Origin: Cyclobacteriaceae bacterium
GTDB taxonomy: Bacteria > Bacteroidota > Bacteroidia > Cytophagales > Cyclobacteriaceae
DNA: 64,000 nucleotides
Direction: 5' to 3'
Assembly (NCBI GenBank): GCA_016786495.1
Contig: JAEUUJ010000002.1
Coordinates: forward strand, 1 to 64,000
Shown here piece by piece: positions 16,491 to 25,474 of the stretch. The notes beneath the pieces were generated by a model. That model worked only from the letters and a program-made list of their open reading frames with translations. It searched no databases and had not been told where the DNA came from. The first letter of the stretch is position 1, and every line of letters begins with the position of its first letter. A program made the position numbers and the translations under genes.

Positions 16491-17639
16491 ATGCCGTCAC
16501 CTTTTCGCGCGCCCCGGGCTTACCGGATTGCTATCAGTTGTTTCTTTTTTATTCAAGGGCTGACCTTTGCCAGCTGGGCGAGCCGGATTCCGGATATAAA
16601 AAACGCACTTGAGCTGAGTGATGCCGCCCTGGGTGCAATTCTGCTCGCGTTACCGATTGGCCAGTTCTTTGCGCTCACGTTATCGGGCTACCTCGTTACC
16701 CGTTATGGCAGCCGCATTGTTTTGGTAACAACTTCGATCCTTTATCCAGCCATGCTTTTGTTAATCGGACTTGCGTCCGGACCGATAATGTTAATAGCAG
16801 CTCTGTTGCTAACCGGCTTCTTCGGCAACCTTTATAACATTGCTGTCAATACCCAGGCTGTCGGCATTGAAGCTTTATATGGCCGCAGCATCATGGCCAG
16901 CTTTCACGGGCTCTGGAGCCTGGCCGGCTTTACCGGTGGGTTGATCGGAACGTTTATGATTGCCAACGATTTGTCGCCTTTCCAGCATTACTGGATAATC
17001 AACGGACTTACGTTGCTGCTGACGTTCTTATTTGTCCGGTCCACGCTTCCGCGTGATGCCGGAACCAGCGAAGCAAAACCTAAACTGTTCGTTAAACCCG
17101 ACGGAGTCATCTTTATTTTGGGCGTAGTGGCATTTTCCTGTATGGTCTGCGAAGGAACGATGTTTGACTGGACGGGCGTCTATTTTGATAAAATTGTGAA
17201 GACGCCAAAAGAGCTGACCCAGTTTGGCTTCGTGGCCTTTATGAGTACCATGGCCGGAGGGCGATTCATAGCCGACTTCCTGATCACGCGGCTGGGTGCC
17301 AGACGCATGCTTCAGATCAGCGGAATTATGATCTTCACGGGCATCGCGATTATAGTTGCTTTTCCATTTTTCATCCCTTCGATTGCAGGACTGCTCATTG
17401 CAGGTTTTGGTGTATCATCGGTTGTACCCCTCACATACGGGCTGGCTGGCCAGTCGAAAACGATGCCGGCAGGTCAGGCGCTTGCAGCCGTTACTTCGCT
17501 TGGGTTTTTAGGATTTCTGATTGCGCCCGCCATGATTGGATTTATTTCAGAAGCGTATTCGTTGCGCCTGGCATTTGGGTTAATCGCCTGGATGGGATTG
17601 ATGGTGGCATTCCTTTCGGTAAAGGTTCAGCGCAATTAA
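16491..17639 (+). CDS. MFS transporter, YbjJ-like
   Basis: 382 aa, about 12 membrane spans. The N-terminus FFIQGLTFASWASRIPDIK, the inter-helix basic loop TRYGSR and the motif NTQAVGIEALYGRSIMASFHG are typical of the YbjJ/FucP-like subgroup of major facilitator proteins. Substrate unknown. It converges with and overlaps by 4 bp the dehydrogenase-like gene on the other strand. It is the first gene of the GC-richer core region after the mobile segment. Confidence 0.88.
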   Translation: MPSPFRAPRAYRIAISCFFFIQGLTFASWASRIPDIKNALELSDAALGAILLALPIGQFFALTLSGYLVTRYGSRIVLVTTSILYPAMLLLIGLASGPIMLIAALLLTGFFGNLYNIAVNTQAVGIEALYGRSIMASFHGLWSLAGFTGGLIGTFMIANDLSPFQHYWIINGLTLLLTFLFVRSTLPRDAGTSEAKPKLFVKPDGVIFILGVVAFSCMVCEGTMFDWTGVYFDKIVKTPKELTQFGFVAFMSTMAGGRFIADFLITRLGARRMLQISGIMIFTGIAIIVAFPFFIPSIAGLLIAGFGVSSVVPLTYGLAGQSKTMPAGQALAAVTSLGFLGFLIAPAMIGFISEAYSLRLAFGLIAWMGLMVAFLSVKVQRN

Positions 17640-18304
17640 GTTGCTTTCAGATACTCTTTCTTAAGCTGGCCGCAGATTTTGTAGCGTTCATCGTGCGTGT
17701 CTTCATACACTGCTTCCAACAACTCATAAACATGTTTGATTCCGATACGCTGACACCATTCAAACGGCCCGTAAGGATAGTTGGTGCCTAACTTCATGCT
17801 CAGGTCGATATCTTCCCGGGAAGCAGTTCGTTCTTCGGCTGTATAGTAGGCTTCATTGATGATCATGCAGATAATTCGTGGAGTAACCAATCCAACCCGG
17901 TCATCGACCAAGAGGTATTCTGTATTTAAGCTCCGGCAGATTTCCTTCAATTGTTCCTCATCTCCGGGCACATGTAAACTAACCTCCAGTACACTTCGGT
18001 TCAAAAAAGTAGGCAGACCATTGAATCCAAAGAGCTTCGCTTTTAAACTGTGATTGGCCAGGTTGGAAAGCTCAGCCAATGACACTTTGGCCGTGTTCAC
18101 CAGAACTTTTGCATTCACCTTGTCGGCATAGATTTCAACTTGAAACGGGTCTTCGTCCAGGATAAAATCCAGCACTAAATCACTTCCCTGAACAAAACGC
18201 TCGGCTTCGCGATGATCTCGCTCGAATGTGTATTTATGACTGTCGCCAAACTTTGCCCGGGCTTCGTCTAAATTCACCTGCTCACCGATTACGAGAATAT
18301 TCAT
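17636..18304 (-). CDS. 3-hydroxyacyl-CoA dehydrogenase C-terminal-domain-like protein
   Basis: 222 aa. The second half is a clear 3HCDH C-terminal helical domain (GLVTPRIICMIINEAYYTAEE, then DIDLSMKLGTNYPYGPFEW). The first half is a small Rossmann-like region that lacks the GxGxxG NAD-binding loop (starts MNILVIGEQVNLDEARAKFG), so catalytic activity is doubtful. Usual 3HCDH enzymes are about 280 aa or more. It is divergent from ridA with a 42-bp gap. Its role, perhaps in acyl-CoA binding, is uncertain. Confidence 0.75.
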   Translation of the reverse strand: MNILVIGEQVNLDEARAKFGDSHKYTFERDHREAERFVQGSDLVLDFILDEDPFQVEIYADKVNAKVLVNTAKVSLAELSNLANHSLKAKLFGFNGLPTFLNRSVLEVSLHVPGDEEQLKEICRSLNTEYLLVDDRVGLVTPRIICMIINEAYYTAEERTASREDIDLSMKLGTNYPYGPFEWCQRIGIKHVYELLEAVYEDTHDERYKICGQLKKEYLKAT

Positions 18305-18346
18305 ACTTTTGAGAATACGCGAAGTTAATTTTTAAACCGTTAAAAG

Positions 18347-18727
18347 ATGTCAAAAAATGTAGTTTATTCAGGCTCTGCCCCTGAGCCAATAGGTCCATAC
18401 AGTCAGGCCATCCAGGCAGGAAATATGCTTTTCGTAAGCGGACAAATTGCCATTCAAAAGTCGTCCGGCAAATTGATCACCGATGATATCGAACGTGAAA
18501 CTGCCCAGGTGATGAGAAACATTGGCGACATTTTAACTGCGGCGGGATTCGACTTTCAACATGTGGTGAAGAGCACAATCTTCCTTCAGGATTTTAACGA
18601 CTTCGCAAAAGTGAACGAAGTTTATGGCCGGAGTTTTCCCAATAATCCGCCGGCCCGCGAGACTGTTGAGGTAAGCCGCCTCCCGAAAGACGTGAACATC
18701 GAGATTTCGTGTATAGCTGTTAAATAG
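18347..18727 (+). CDS. ridA: RidA family reactive enamine/imine deaminase
   Basis: 126 aa, the usual length. RidA hydrolyses reactive enamine/imine intermediates (such as 2-aminoacrylate from PLP enzymes) in the cytosol and acts as a trimer. Family blocks are present: GPYSQAIQAGNMLFVSGQI, ERETAQVMRNIGDIL and the active-site arginine segment PPARETVEVSRLPKDVNIEI. It is transcribed alone and is followed by a palindrome shared with the convergent glnS. Confidence 0.93.
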   Translation: MSKNVVYSGSAPEPIGPYSQAIQAGNMLFVSGQIAIQKSSGKLITDDIERETAQVMRNIGDILTAAGFDFQHVVKSTIFLQDFNDFAKVNEVYGRSFPNNPPARETVEVSRLPKDVNIEISCIAVK

Positions 18728-18766
18728 TCCGCATCAAAAATAGAGGCACGATCAGAGACGCAGTAG

Positions 18767-18792
18767 TAGAGACGCAAGATTTCGCGTCTCTA
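18767..18792. repeat. Dispersed-type palindrome / bidirectional terminator
   Basis: tagagacgc / gcgtctcta, a 9-bp perfect inverted repeat with an 8-nt loop, preceded by a partial copy (agagacgcagtag). Its right arm contains the glnS stop codon. It lies between convergent ridA and glnS. Sequences of this 'gtagagacgc...gcgtctc' form occur as multi-copy palindromes in several bacterial phyla (from memory). Only one locus can be seen here. Confidence 0.65.
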
Positions 18793-20445
18793 CTTGTTTG
18801 ATTTCGCCCACATATCCTTTAGCGTCACGGTTCGGTTAAACACCGGTTTGCCGGGCGTAGAATCAGGGTCCATCACAAAATACCCTTTACGCAAAAACTG
18901 GAAGCGCAAATCAGGTGAGTCTTTTAACACAGCCGGTTCTGCATAAACAGTTTTAATCTGCAACGAATCGGGATTCAGGTAATCTTTGAAATCTCCTTCC
19001 GCTTCGCCCAAATCTTCAACTTTAAAAAGACGTTCATACAACCGGGCTTCCACCGGCACGGCATGCTTCGCACAAACCCAGTGTAGTGTGCCTTTCACAT
19101 TAATACCGGAAGTATCCGATCCGCTTTTGCTTTCCGGGATATACGAGCAATGCAATTCTTTGATTTTACCACTTCCGTCCTTCACCACGTCATCGCACTT
19201 AATAATGTATGCACTCTTCAGTCGCACCATCTGACCAGGCGCCAGACGGAAATATTTCTTTGGAGCAACTTCCATAAAGTCTTCCTCCTCAATCAGGATT
19301 TCCCGGCTAAAGGGCATCTGCCGTGTTCCGCCATTCGGGTCTTCCGGATTGTTCTCGCCTTCGAGCATCTCGACTTTTCCTTCCGGATAATTGGTGATAA
19401 CAACTTTGATCGGATCAAATACCACCATTCTGCGCTGCGCAGTCTTGTTCAAATCTTCGCGAACGCAAAACTCAAGTAGCCCGACATCAATCAGGTTTTC
19501 ACGTTTTGCCACACCAATGCGGTCGCAGAACTCCCGAATACTGGCCGGTGTATATCCTCTTCTTCTTACTCCACTCAACGTAGGCATGCGCGGGTCGTCC
19601 CAGCCACTCACATGTTTTTCATTCACAAGTTGCAGCAGCTTACGCTTGCTCATAACCGTGTACGTCATGTTCAGGCGGGCAAACTCATATTGATGCGATG
19701 GATAAATTTCCAGTTTCTCAATAAACCAATCGTACAAGGCGCGGTGCGGAATAAACTCAAGCGTACAGATACTGTGCGTAATGTTCTCAATCGAATCGCT
19801 CTGCCCATGCGCAAAATCGTACATCGGATAGATACACCATGTATCGCCCGTGCGGTGATGGTGTGCATGCTTGATGCGGTACATCAGCGGATCGCGCATG
19901 TGCATGTTCGGATGCGCCATGTCAACTTTTGCCCGAAGAACCTTTTCTCCGTCACGATACTTGCCCGCACGCATGTCAGCAAACATTTTCAAATTTTCCT
20001 CCACGCTCCTGTTACGAAAGGGGCTTTCCGTTCCGGGCGTGGTGGGCGTACCTTTTTGTTTGGCAATTTCTTCGCTCGTACTGTCATCCACATACGCCAA
20101 TCCCTTTTTGATCAGCGTTACCGCGAAGTCATACAATTTTTCAAAATAATCGGATGCATAAAGTTCATCAGCCCAATGGAAGCCAAGCCAGCGGATGTCG
20201 TTCTTTATGCTCTCTACATATTCGGTTTCTTCCGTTACCGGATTCGTATCGTCAAAGCGCAAATTCGTTTTGCCGCCATATTTCAGCGCCAAGCCGAAGT
20301 TCAGGCAAATGCTCTTTGCATGACCCATGTGCAGGTAGCCGTTTGGTTCGGGCGGAAAACGGGTAACAATGGTCTTATACTTTCCCTCGGCAAGGTCTTT
20401 CTCTACAATTTCTTCCAGGAAGTTCAGGCTCTTTTCTTCAGTCAT
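18790..20445 (-). CDS. glnS: Glutaminyl-tRNA synthetase
   Basis: 551 aa from ATG 20445. An upstream ATG at 20544 would add 33 basic residues absent from the family. Class I synthetase: HIGH-type motif PPEPNGYLHMGHAKS, ATP-loop VMSKRKLL and the C-terminal anticodon-binding beta barrels. It charges tRNA-Gln directly, so this organism does not depend only on the GatCAB route. It is divergent from gltX, a close paralogue, with about 157 bp between the starts. Confidence 0.95.
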   Translation of the reverse strand: MTEEKSLNFLEEIVEKDLAEGKYKTIVTRFPPEPNGYLHMGHAKSICLNFGLALKYGGKTNLRFDDTNPVTEETEYVESIKNDIRWLGFHWADELYASDYFEKLYDFAVTLIKKGLAYVDDSTSEEIAKQKGTPTTPGTESPFRNRSVEENLKMFADMRAGKYRDGEKVLRAKVDMAHPNMHMRDPLMYRIKHAHHHRTGDTWCIYPMYDFAHGQSDSIENITHSICTLEFIPHRALYDWFIEKLEIYPSHQYEFARLNMTYTVMSKRKLLQLVNEKHVSGWDDPRMPTLSGVRRRGYTPASIREFCDRIGVAKRENLIDVGLLEFCVREDLNKTAQRRMVVFDPIKVVITNYPEGKVEMLEGENNPEDPNGGTRQMPFSREILIEEEDFMEVAPKKYFRLAPGQMVRLKSAYIIKCDDVVKDGSGKIKELHCSYIPESKSGSDTSGINVKGTLHWVCAKHAVPVEARLYERLFKVEDLGEAEGDFKDYLNPDSLQIKTVYAEPAVLKDSPDLRFQFLRKGYFVMDPDSTPGKPVFNRTVTLKDMWAKSNK

Positions 20446-20602
20446 CGTGATGGGTGTAGTGCAAACCACAAAGTTAGGAACGCTTTTCGATTTTGACTGA
20501 ATTTTTCGGCTCCGCAGGCCACTTTTCGCAGCTTTTGTTGGCATTCAGCAAGGCTAAATGCGCCCCGAACGGTTAACTTTACCGGATATTTTTTTCTGAA
20601 CG

Positions 20603-22123
20603 ATGAGAGACGTACGCGTACGGTTTGCACCCAGCCCCACCGGGGCCTTACACATTGGCGGAGTGCGCACAGCCCTGTACAATTACCTGTTGGCACGCCA
20701 GAACAACGGCACCATGATTTTGCGCATTGAAGACACCGATCAGGGCCGCTTCGTGCCCGGTGCGGAAGAGTACATCCTTAACTCGCTGGCCTGGGTAGGA
20801 ATTAAAATTGACGAAGGTGTAAGTGTTGGCGGACCACACGCCCCATACAGACAATCCGAACGAAAAGCACTTTATAAACAATACGCCCAGAAACTGATCG
20901 ATGACGGCAATGCCTACTATGCTTTTGATACCGAGGCAGAGCTTGATGCCATGCGCGACAAGCTAAAGGCAGCCGGAAACGATAATCAGCAATATGGCAT
21001 GCATTCGCGCATGCAGATGAAAAATTCCCTCACGCTTTCCGCGGATGAAACAAAAAAATTAATCGAATCGGGCGCATACGTGATTCGCCTGAAAGTACCG
21101 GCGGGTGAGCAAATACAGGTGAACGATTTGATCCGGGGATTGGTAACGGTTGATTCATCGCAGATTGATGACAAGGTTTTAATGAAGTCAGACGGTATGC
21201 CCACGTATCATTTGGCAAACGTAGTGGACGACTATCTGATGAATATATCACATGTGATCAGAGGCGAAGAATGGCTGCCTTCTGCTCCGTTGCATGTTTT
21301 ACTGTATAGATTCCTGGGTTGGGAGAAAAACATGCCGCAGTTCGCGCATCTGCCACTGCTCTTAAAACCTGACGGGAACGGAAAACTCAGTAAGCGTGCA
21401 GCCGACCAAATGGGATTCCCCATTTTTCCACTTACGTGGAAGGATCCCGCCACAGGCGAGGTAGCCAAAGGCTTCAAAGAGTCGGGGTATCTGCCGGAAG
21501 CATTAATTAACTTTTTAGCGTTTCTCGGCTGGAATCCGGGAACCGAACAGGAGATTTTCTCCCTCAACGAACTCATCAACGCATTCTCCATTGAGCGTAT
21601 TAATAAGGCTGGTGCAAAGTTTGATATTCAAAAGGCGCAATGGTTTAACCAGCAGTACATCAAGGCAACGCCCAATGACGTGCTGGCATCTCAACTGCTG
21701 AAAGAATCCGGCCAGTCGGTTTCGATGGAAACAGCCTTGAAGATTGTGTCGATCATGAAAGAGCGTGCTACTTTTCCGCAGGATATTTGGGAGCAGGGGG
21801 CATTCTTGTTTAGCGCTCCGCAGGTTTTTGATGACAGCGTGGTGAGTAAAAAATGGAATGACGAAGCTGTAAAAGTTATCACGGCATATAAAAATGCACT
21901 TTCGGGAGTTACAACGATTGATGCCACCTCGGCAAAAAGTCTGTTGGAATCAGCCGCAGCTTCGGTTAATATTGGCGTAGGTAAAATCATGCAAGCACTG
22001 CGCGTGGCCGTTACCGGAAACGGATCGGGCCCCGACCTGATGATCACGATGGAAATCCTTGGCAAGGATGAAGTGATCAGACGTCTTGACTATGCAGTGA
22101 ATACATTAAAGGTTAAGGCCTAA
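20603..22123 (+). CDS. gltX: Glutamyl-tRNA synthetase
   Basis: 506 aa, bacterial discriminating-type length. Motif APSPTGALHIGGVRTAL (HIGH) and KLSKR (KMSKS-type), with a helical anticodon-binding C-terminus. It charges tRNA-Glu for translation and tetrapyrrole synthesis. It is followed after 12 bp by a small basic protein gene and then a lysine-pathway dehydrogenase, probably co-transcribed. Confidence 0.96.
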   Translation: MRDVRVRFAPSPTGALHIGGVRTALYNYLLARQNNGTMILRIEDTDQGRFVPGAEEYILNSLAWVGIKIDEGVSVGGPHAPYRQSERKALYKQYAQKLIDDGNAYYAFDTEAELDAMRDKLKAAGNDNQQYGMHSRMQMKNSLTLSADETKKLIESGAYVIRLKVPAGEQIQVNDLIRGLVTVDSSQIDDKVLMKSDGMPTYHLANVVDDYLMNISHVIRGEEWLPSAPLHVLLYRFLGWEKNMPQFAHLPLLLKPDGNGKLSKRAADQMGFPIFPLTWKDPATGEVAKGFKESGYLPEALINFLAFLGWNPGTEQEIFSLNELINAFSIERINKAGAKFDIQKAQWFNQQYIKATPNDVLASQLLKESGQSVSMETALKIVSIMKERATFPQDIWEQGAFLFSAPQVFDDSVVSKKWNDEAVKVITAYKNALSGVTTIDATSAKSLLESAAASVNIGVGKIMQALRVAVTGNGSGPDLMITMEILGKDEVIRRLDYAVNTLKVKA

Positions 22124-22135
22124 AAATATTTCAGT

Positions 22136-22342
22136 ATGGCGAAACAACCGGCAAAGAAAAAGAAACCCCGCGTTCATAAAGACCTTCAGGGTTTTGAGGT
22201 TTCGGTGAATCAGTTCGGAGAACTGAACGCAAGCATGAGCATCGACAAGATAAATGAGTTTCTCAACAAAAACGTTGAAGACAAAAAGCTTCTCGATCGG
22301 GATGAATCAGAAGAACCGAAGACGAAAAAGAAACGCAAGTAA
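22136..22342 (+). CDS. Small basic protein of unknown function
   Basis: 68 aa, lysine-rich at both ends (MAKQPAKKKKPRVHKDL, EPKTKKKRK). A central segment (GFEVSVNQFGELNASMSID, then KINEFLNKN) looks folded. It looks like a conserved short Bacteroidota protein, possibly nucleic-acid binding because of the basic tails (inference). It lies 12 bp after gltX and 32 bp before the saccharopine dehydrogenase-like gene. Confidence 0.75.
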   Translation: MAKQPAKKKKPRVHKDLQGFEVSVNQFGELNASMSIDKINEFLNKNVEDKKLLDRDESEEPKTKKKRK

Positions 22343-22374
22343 TTGCCCAAACTTCTACCCCATCCTGCTTTCTC

Positions 22375-23580
22375 ATGTTAAAAATTGGAATCATCCGTGA
22401 AGGAAAAAACCCGCCCGACAAGCGGGTACCGTTCACGCCCCTGCAAACCGAAGAAATTGAACAGCGGTTTCCGCACATGAAAGTTACCGTTCAGGCGAGC
22501 AACGTTCGTTGCTTTCAGGATCATGAATACGCTGATGCGGGCGTGCAGGTAAGCGAATCGGTAACTCATTGTGATGTGCTGATGGGAATTAAAGAAGTTC
22601 CGGTAGACCAGCTCATTCCGAACAAGGTGTACTTGTTCTTCTCCCACACAATTAAAAAGCAGCCGTACAATAAAAAACTGCTGCAGGAAGTACTGAAGAA
22701 GAAAATCAGGCTTATTGACTACGAAACCCTGACGGATCGTCTGGGAAATCGCATTGTAGCATTTGGCCGGTTTGCCGGGATTGTTGGTGCGTACAATGGG
22801 TTGTGGACCTACGGTAAGCGGTATGGTGGTTTTACCTTGAGGAGAGCGTTCGATTGTTTCGATGTGAACGATCTGAAACTTGAATTGAGAAAGGCCGCAT
22901 TGCCTCCTGTGAAGATTATTCTGACCGGTGCCGGCCGTGTAGGGAAAGGCGCCATGGAAACGCTCGATACAGCCGGTATCCGCAAAGTGAGCCCCGCAGA
23001 CTTTCTTTCACAAACCTTTCATGAGCCGGTTTATGTCCAGCTCGGCAGTGCCGATTATCACATCCGCAAAGAAGGTGGTCACTTCAATCGGGAGGAATTT
23101 CATAAGCATCCGGAGTTGTATAGCTCTGATTTCCTGAAATTCACTAAAGTGGCCGACATTCTTATGGCGGGCGCATTCTGGAATCCCAAAGCACCGGTGC
23201 TATTCACGAAAGCCGATATGCAGGCGGCTGACTTTAAGATGAAAGTCATCGCCGACATTACATGTGATATCGAAGGCTCAATTCCAAGTACCAAAAAAGC
23301 GAGCACCATTTCCGAACCGGTGTATGATTACAATCCCGACACCGATACCGTTGAAAAGCCGTTCTCGTCAGAAAAGTTTGTTACCGTAATGGCCGTGGAT
23401 AACCTGCCGTGCGAATTACCGCGCAGCGCATCCGAAGAATTCGGCCGTGATTTGATCGACAAAATTCTTCCGCTTTTCCTGAACGATGACCCCGATGCCA
23501 TACTCCACCGCGCAACAATTGCCAAAGGCGGAGAACTGACCGATACATTTGCGTATCTTTCAGATTATGTTGCGGGCTAG
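22375..23580 (+). CDS. Saccharopine dehydrogenase (L-lysine-forming type), AlaDH/PNT-like
   Basis: 401 aa. The N-terminal AlaDh_PNT-like domain begins KIGIIREGKNPPDKRVPFTP, with a Lys/His pair in KEVPVDQL and FFSHTIKKQ as in Lys1-type enzymes. The NAD loop is ILTGAGRVGKGAMETL (~180-195). The later block VIADITCDIEGSIPSTKKAS is typical of saccharopine/alanine dehydrogenase relatives. The likely reaction is interconversion of saccharopine with lysine and 2-oxoglutarate. No other lysine gene is adjacent. Its 3' end overlaps the OmpA gene start by 14 nt. Confidence 0.85.
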   Translation: MLKIGIIREGKNPPDKRVPFTPLQTEEIEQRFPHMKVTVQASNVRCFQDHEYADAGVQVSESVTHCDVLMGIKEVPVDQLIPNKVYLFFSHTIKKQPYNKKLLQEVLKKKIRLIDYETLTDRLGNRIVAFGRFAGIVGAYNGLWTYGKRYGGFTLRRAFDCFDVNDLKLELRKAALPPVKIILTGAGRVGKGAMETLDTAGIRKVSPADFLSQTFHEPVYVQLGSADYHIRKEGGHFNREEFHKHPELYSSDFLKFTKVADILMAGAFWNPKAPVLFTKADMQAADFKMKVIADITCDIEGSIPSTKKASTISEPVYDYNPDTDTVEKPFSSEKFVTVMAVDNLPCELPRSASEEFGRDLIDKILPLFLNDDPDAILHRATIAKGGELTDTFAYLSDYVAG

Positions 23581-25150
23581 TTTTCTTGGCTTAATCTTAC
23601 CAGTATTTTCTGTCGTTAGCCTTTACGCACAAGGAAAAATTTCCCGTGACGTAACCTTTCATAATGGCAACTACCGGCCCGCTGCCTTTTCAAAAGCCTA
23701 TTGGGGCGAAGAGTGGTACGATAATAAAAAGCTCAGGTTCAAAGGCAAGTTTTTGAAATGCACGACCCGTCAAAACGGTATTGACGTTTTTGAAAAACGA
23801 AAGATCGGCAAGTGGGTTTACTATCATCCAAACGGAGCCATCAGTCGCATCGAAAATTACACCGATACACAATCGTGTGCCGATCAGGTTGTGAAAACGG
23901 GCAAGTGGCAATACTTCAACCAGTTGGGGCAGTTGTATCACGAAGAGCTTTATGAAAACGATTCGCTGGCGGCAGCCACGCTGGAAATCTACCGCGACAG
24001 TTCGCTCGTTCAGCAAATCAATACAGTCCACGGAAAAATCGAGACCATACAAACTTCTGCAGGCGAAACGTCTGATAATTATGTCGTTAACGGAAACTTT
24101 GAACGCTACCGATACAAACCTGTTTTGATCATCAATACTGGTCATGATCGGATTGAAGAACTGATTCCGGGATGGGTCTCACCCGGCACAAGTGCCGACT
24201 ACTACAACTATAACCGGAGGGTTCAGGATGTTCCTGACCACATCGAAAAGGGATCAAACGCTTCCGGTTATGCCGGAATCATGATTTTCAACAGCCGCAG
24301 AGAAAGCTATTCTGAGCATCTGCAAAATCAATTAAAGCAGCCGCTTACAAAAGGTCACCGCTATTGCCTGACGTTTGATGTTCGCCTCTCGATCAATTCC
24401 GGATACTTCACAGAAAAGTTTGAAGCAATTTTTTCGGCACGGCCGGATTACAAATCTACTGACTCAACCTATGCTGACAGTACCCGGCTGTTGACCTATC
24501 AAAATACATTTGATAACACCGGCTATTGGCAAGAGTTGTGCGAGTGCTTTACCGCAGAAGGAACCGAGCGCTATTTGACACTCGGACTTTTCTCGTTACA
24601 GGATGCCGGTATAACCAAAACAACGGAGCGGTATAAAAGTCTGATGGACATTAATCAGGCAGCGTATTATTTAATTGATAACGTGTCGCTGAAGCCCGCG
24701 GCTGACGATCAAACCTGCGTTCAAAAACTTGTGGTAAAACGACTGGAGAAGAAACGCCAGGAGGCGCTCAAGAATAATGTGTTTGCGGTCCTGCTTACCG
24801 GTGAGGCGCAGGCGATCACCTTCAAAAATGTTCAGTTCGAAACAAATCGTTCCGACCTGAAGCAGGCCTCATTTCCCGAACTTGAGCAGTTGAAGTCATT
24901 CCTCGAAAACACAACGGTACGCATCGAAATCGCAGGTTTCACCGACAACGTTGGTTCAGCAGAACATAATCAGGAGCTTTCGCTGGCACGGGCTGAATCG
25001 ATAAAAACGTGGTTGAAACAGCGGGGCATAGAAGAATCGCGGCTTTCAACGGTTGGCTATGGCGCATCGAATTTCGTGGCCGACAATGAATCAGAAAGCG
25101 GGCGACAGATGAACCGCAGGGTTGAAATCAGGCTCGTAGCGTCCGACTAA
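23567..25150 (+). CDS. OmpA-family outer-membrane protein with YwqK/MORN-like N-terminus
   Basis: 527 aa from ATG 23567, where a signal peptide begins directly (MLRASFLGLILPVFSVVSLYA, cut near AQ). Residues ~75-130 carry MORN-like units (GKWVYYHPNGAISRIENY, GKWQYFNQLGQLYHEELY). Residues ~170-370 look like a secreted carbohydrate-binding-type beta domain. The C-terminus (~420-525) is a peptidoglycan-binding OmpA domain (IEIAGFTDNVGSAEHNQELS, RAESIKTWL, NRRVEIRL). It probably anchors the outer membrane to the cell wall. Overlap with the preceding dehydrogenase gene suggests shared transcription. Confidence 0.88.
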   Translation: MLRASFLGLILPVFSVVSLYAQGKISRDVTFHNGNYRPAAFSKAYWGEEWYDNKKLRFKGKFLKCTTRQNGIDVFEKRKIGKWVYYHPNGAISRIENYTDTQSCADQVVKTGKWQYFNQLGQLYHEELYENDSLAAATLEIYRDSSLVQQINTVHGKIETIQTSAGETSDNYVVNGNFERYRYKPVLIINTGHDRIEELIPGWVSPGTSADYYNYNRRVQDVPDHIEKGSNASGYAGIMIFNSRRESYSEHLQNQLKQPLTKGHRYCLTFDVRLSINSGYFTEKFEAIFSARPDYKSTDSTYADSTRLLTYQNTFDNTGYWQELCECFTAEGTERYLTLGLFSLQDAGITKTTERYKSLMDINQAAYYLIDNVSLKPAADDQTCVQKLVVKRLEKKRQEALKNNVFAVLLTGEAQAITFKNVQFETNRSDLKQASFPELEQLKSFLENTTVRIEIAGFTDNVGSAEHNQELSLARAESIKTWLKQRGIEESRLSTVGYGASNFVADNESESGRQMNRRVEIRLVASD

Positions 25151-25156
25151 AAAATG

Positions 25157-25164
25157 TACCTTTA
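25157..25164 (+). promoter_or_regulatory. TAnnTTTG-like box immediately before the DUF4286 gene
   Basis: tacctttA, one mismatch to the Bacteroidota -7 box, starting 12 nt before the ATG at 25169. If it is used, the transcript would start at or near the start codon. Confidence 0.35.
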
Positions 25165-25168
25165 ACGC

Positions 25169-25474
25169 ATGTATTTATTCAACGAGACGGTCGGCATTGA
25201 CGCTTCCGCGGAACAGGAATGGCTGGGCTGGGTTAAGTCGGTTTACGTTCCTTCGGTTTTAAACACACAGCTTTTTACCGGTCACCGGATTTATAAAGTT
25301 CTTCACGAAAGTGAAGATGGAAGTATCTCCTACTCGATTCAGTTTTTCTCCAACTCACTGGAAAATGTTGTGCAGTTTCTGGAAGTTTTTGCGCCACCCC
25401 TGGTGGAACAACAGCGGCAAAAATTCAGTCATCGTCACGTGGCATTCCGTACGCTGCTCGAGGAGATGCGATAA
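25169..25474 (+). CDS. DUF4286 family protein
   Basis: 101 aa with the pattern of the DUF4286 family: an N-terminal YLFNETVGID strand, WLGWVKSVYVPSVLNTQLFT helix, Y-S-IQFF strand and a C-terminal helix with RHVAFRTLLEEM. It resembles a ferredoxin-like fold seen in dimeric monooxygenase-type proteins. The function of the family is not known. It converges with a GNAT acetyltransferase, sharing the boundary at 25474/25475. Confidence 0.85.
   Translation: MYLFNETVGIDASAEQEWLGWVKSVYVPSVLNTQLFTGHRIYKVLHESEDGSISYSIQFFSNSLENVVQFLEVFAPPLVEQQRQKFSHRHVAFRTLLEEMR

Noticed and set aside
19391..20496. Long plus-strand frames opposite glnS (up to 294 codons)
   Set aside because: They are shadows of a highly conserved synthetase gene on the minus strand and lack any family pattern.
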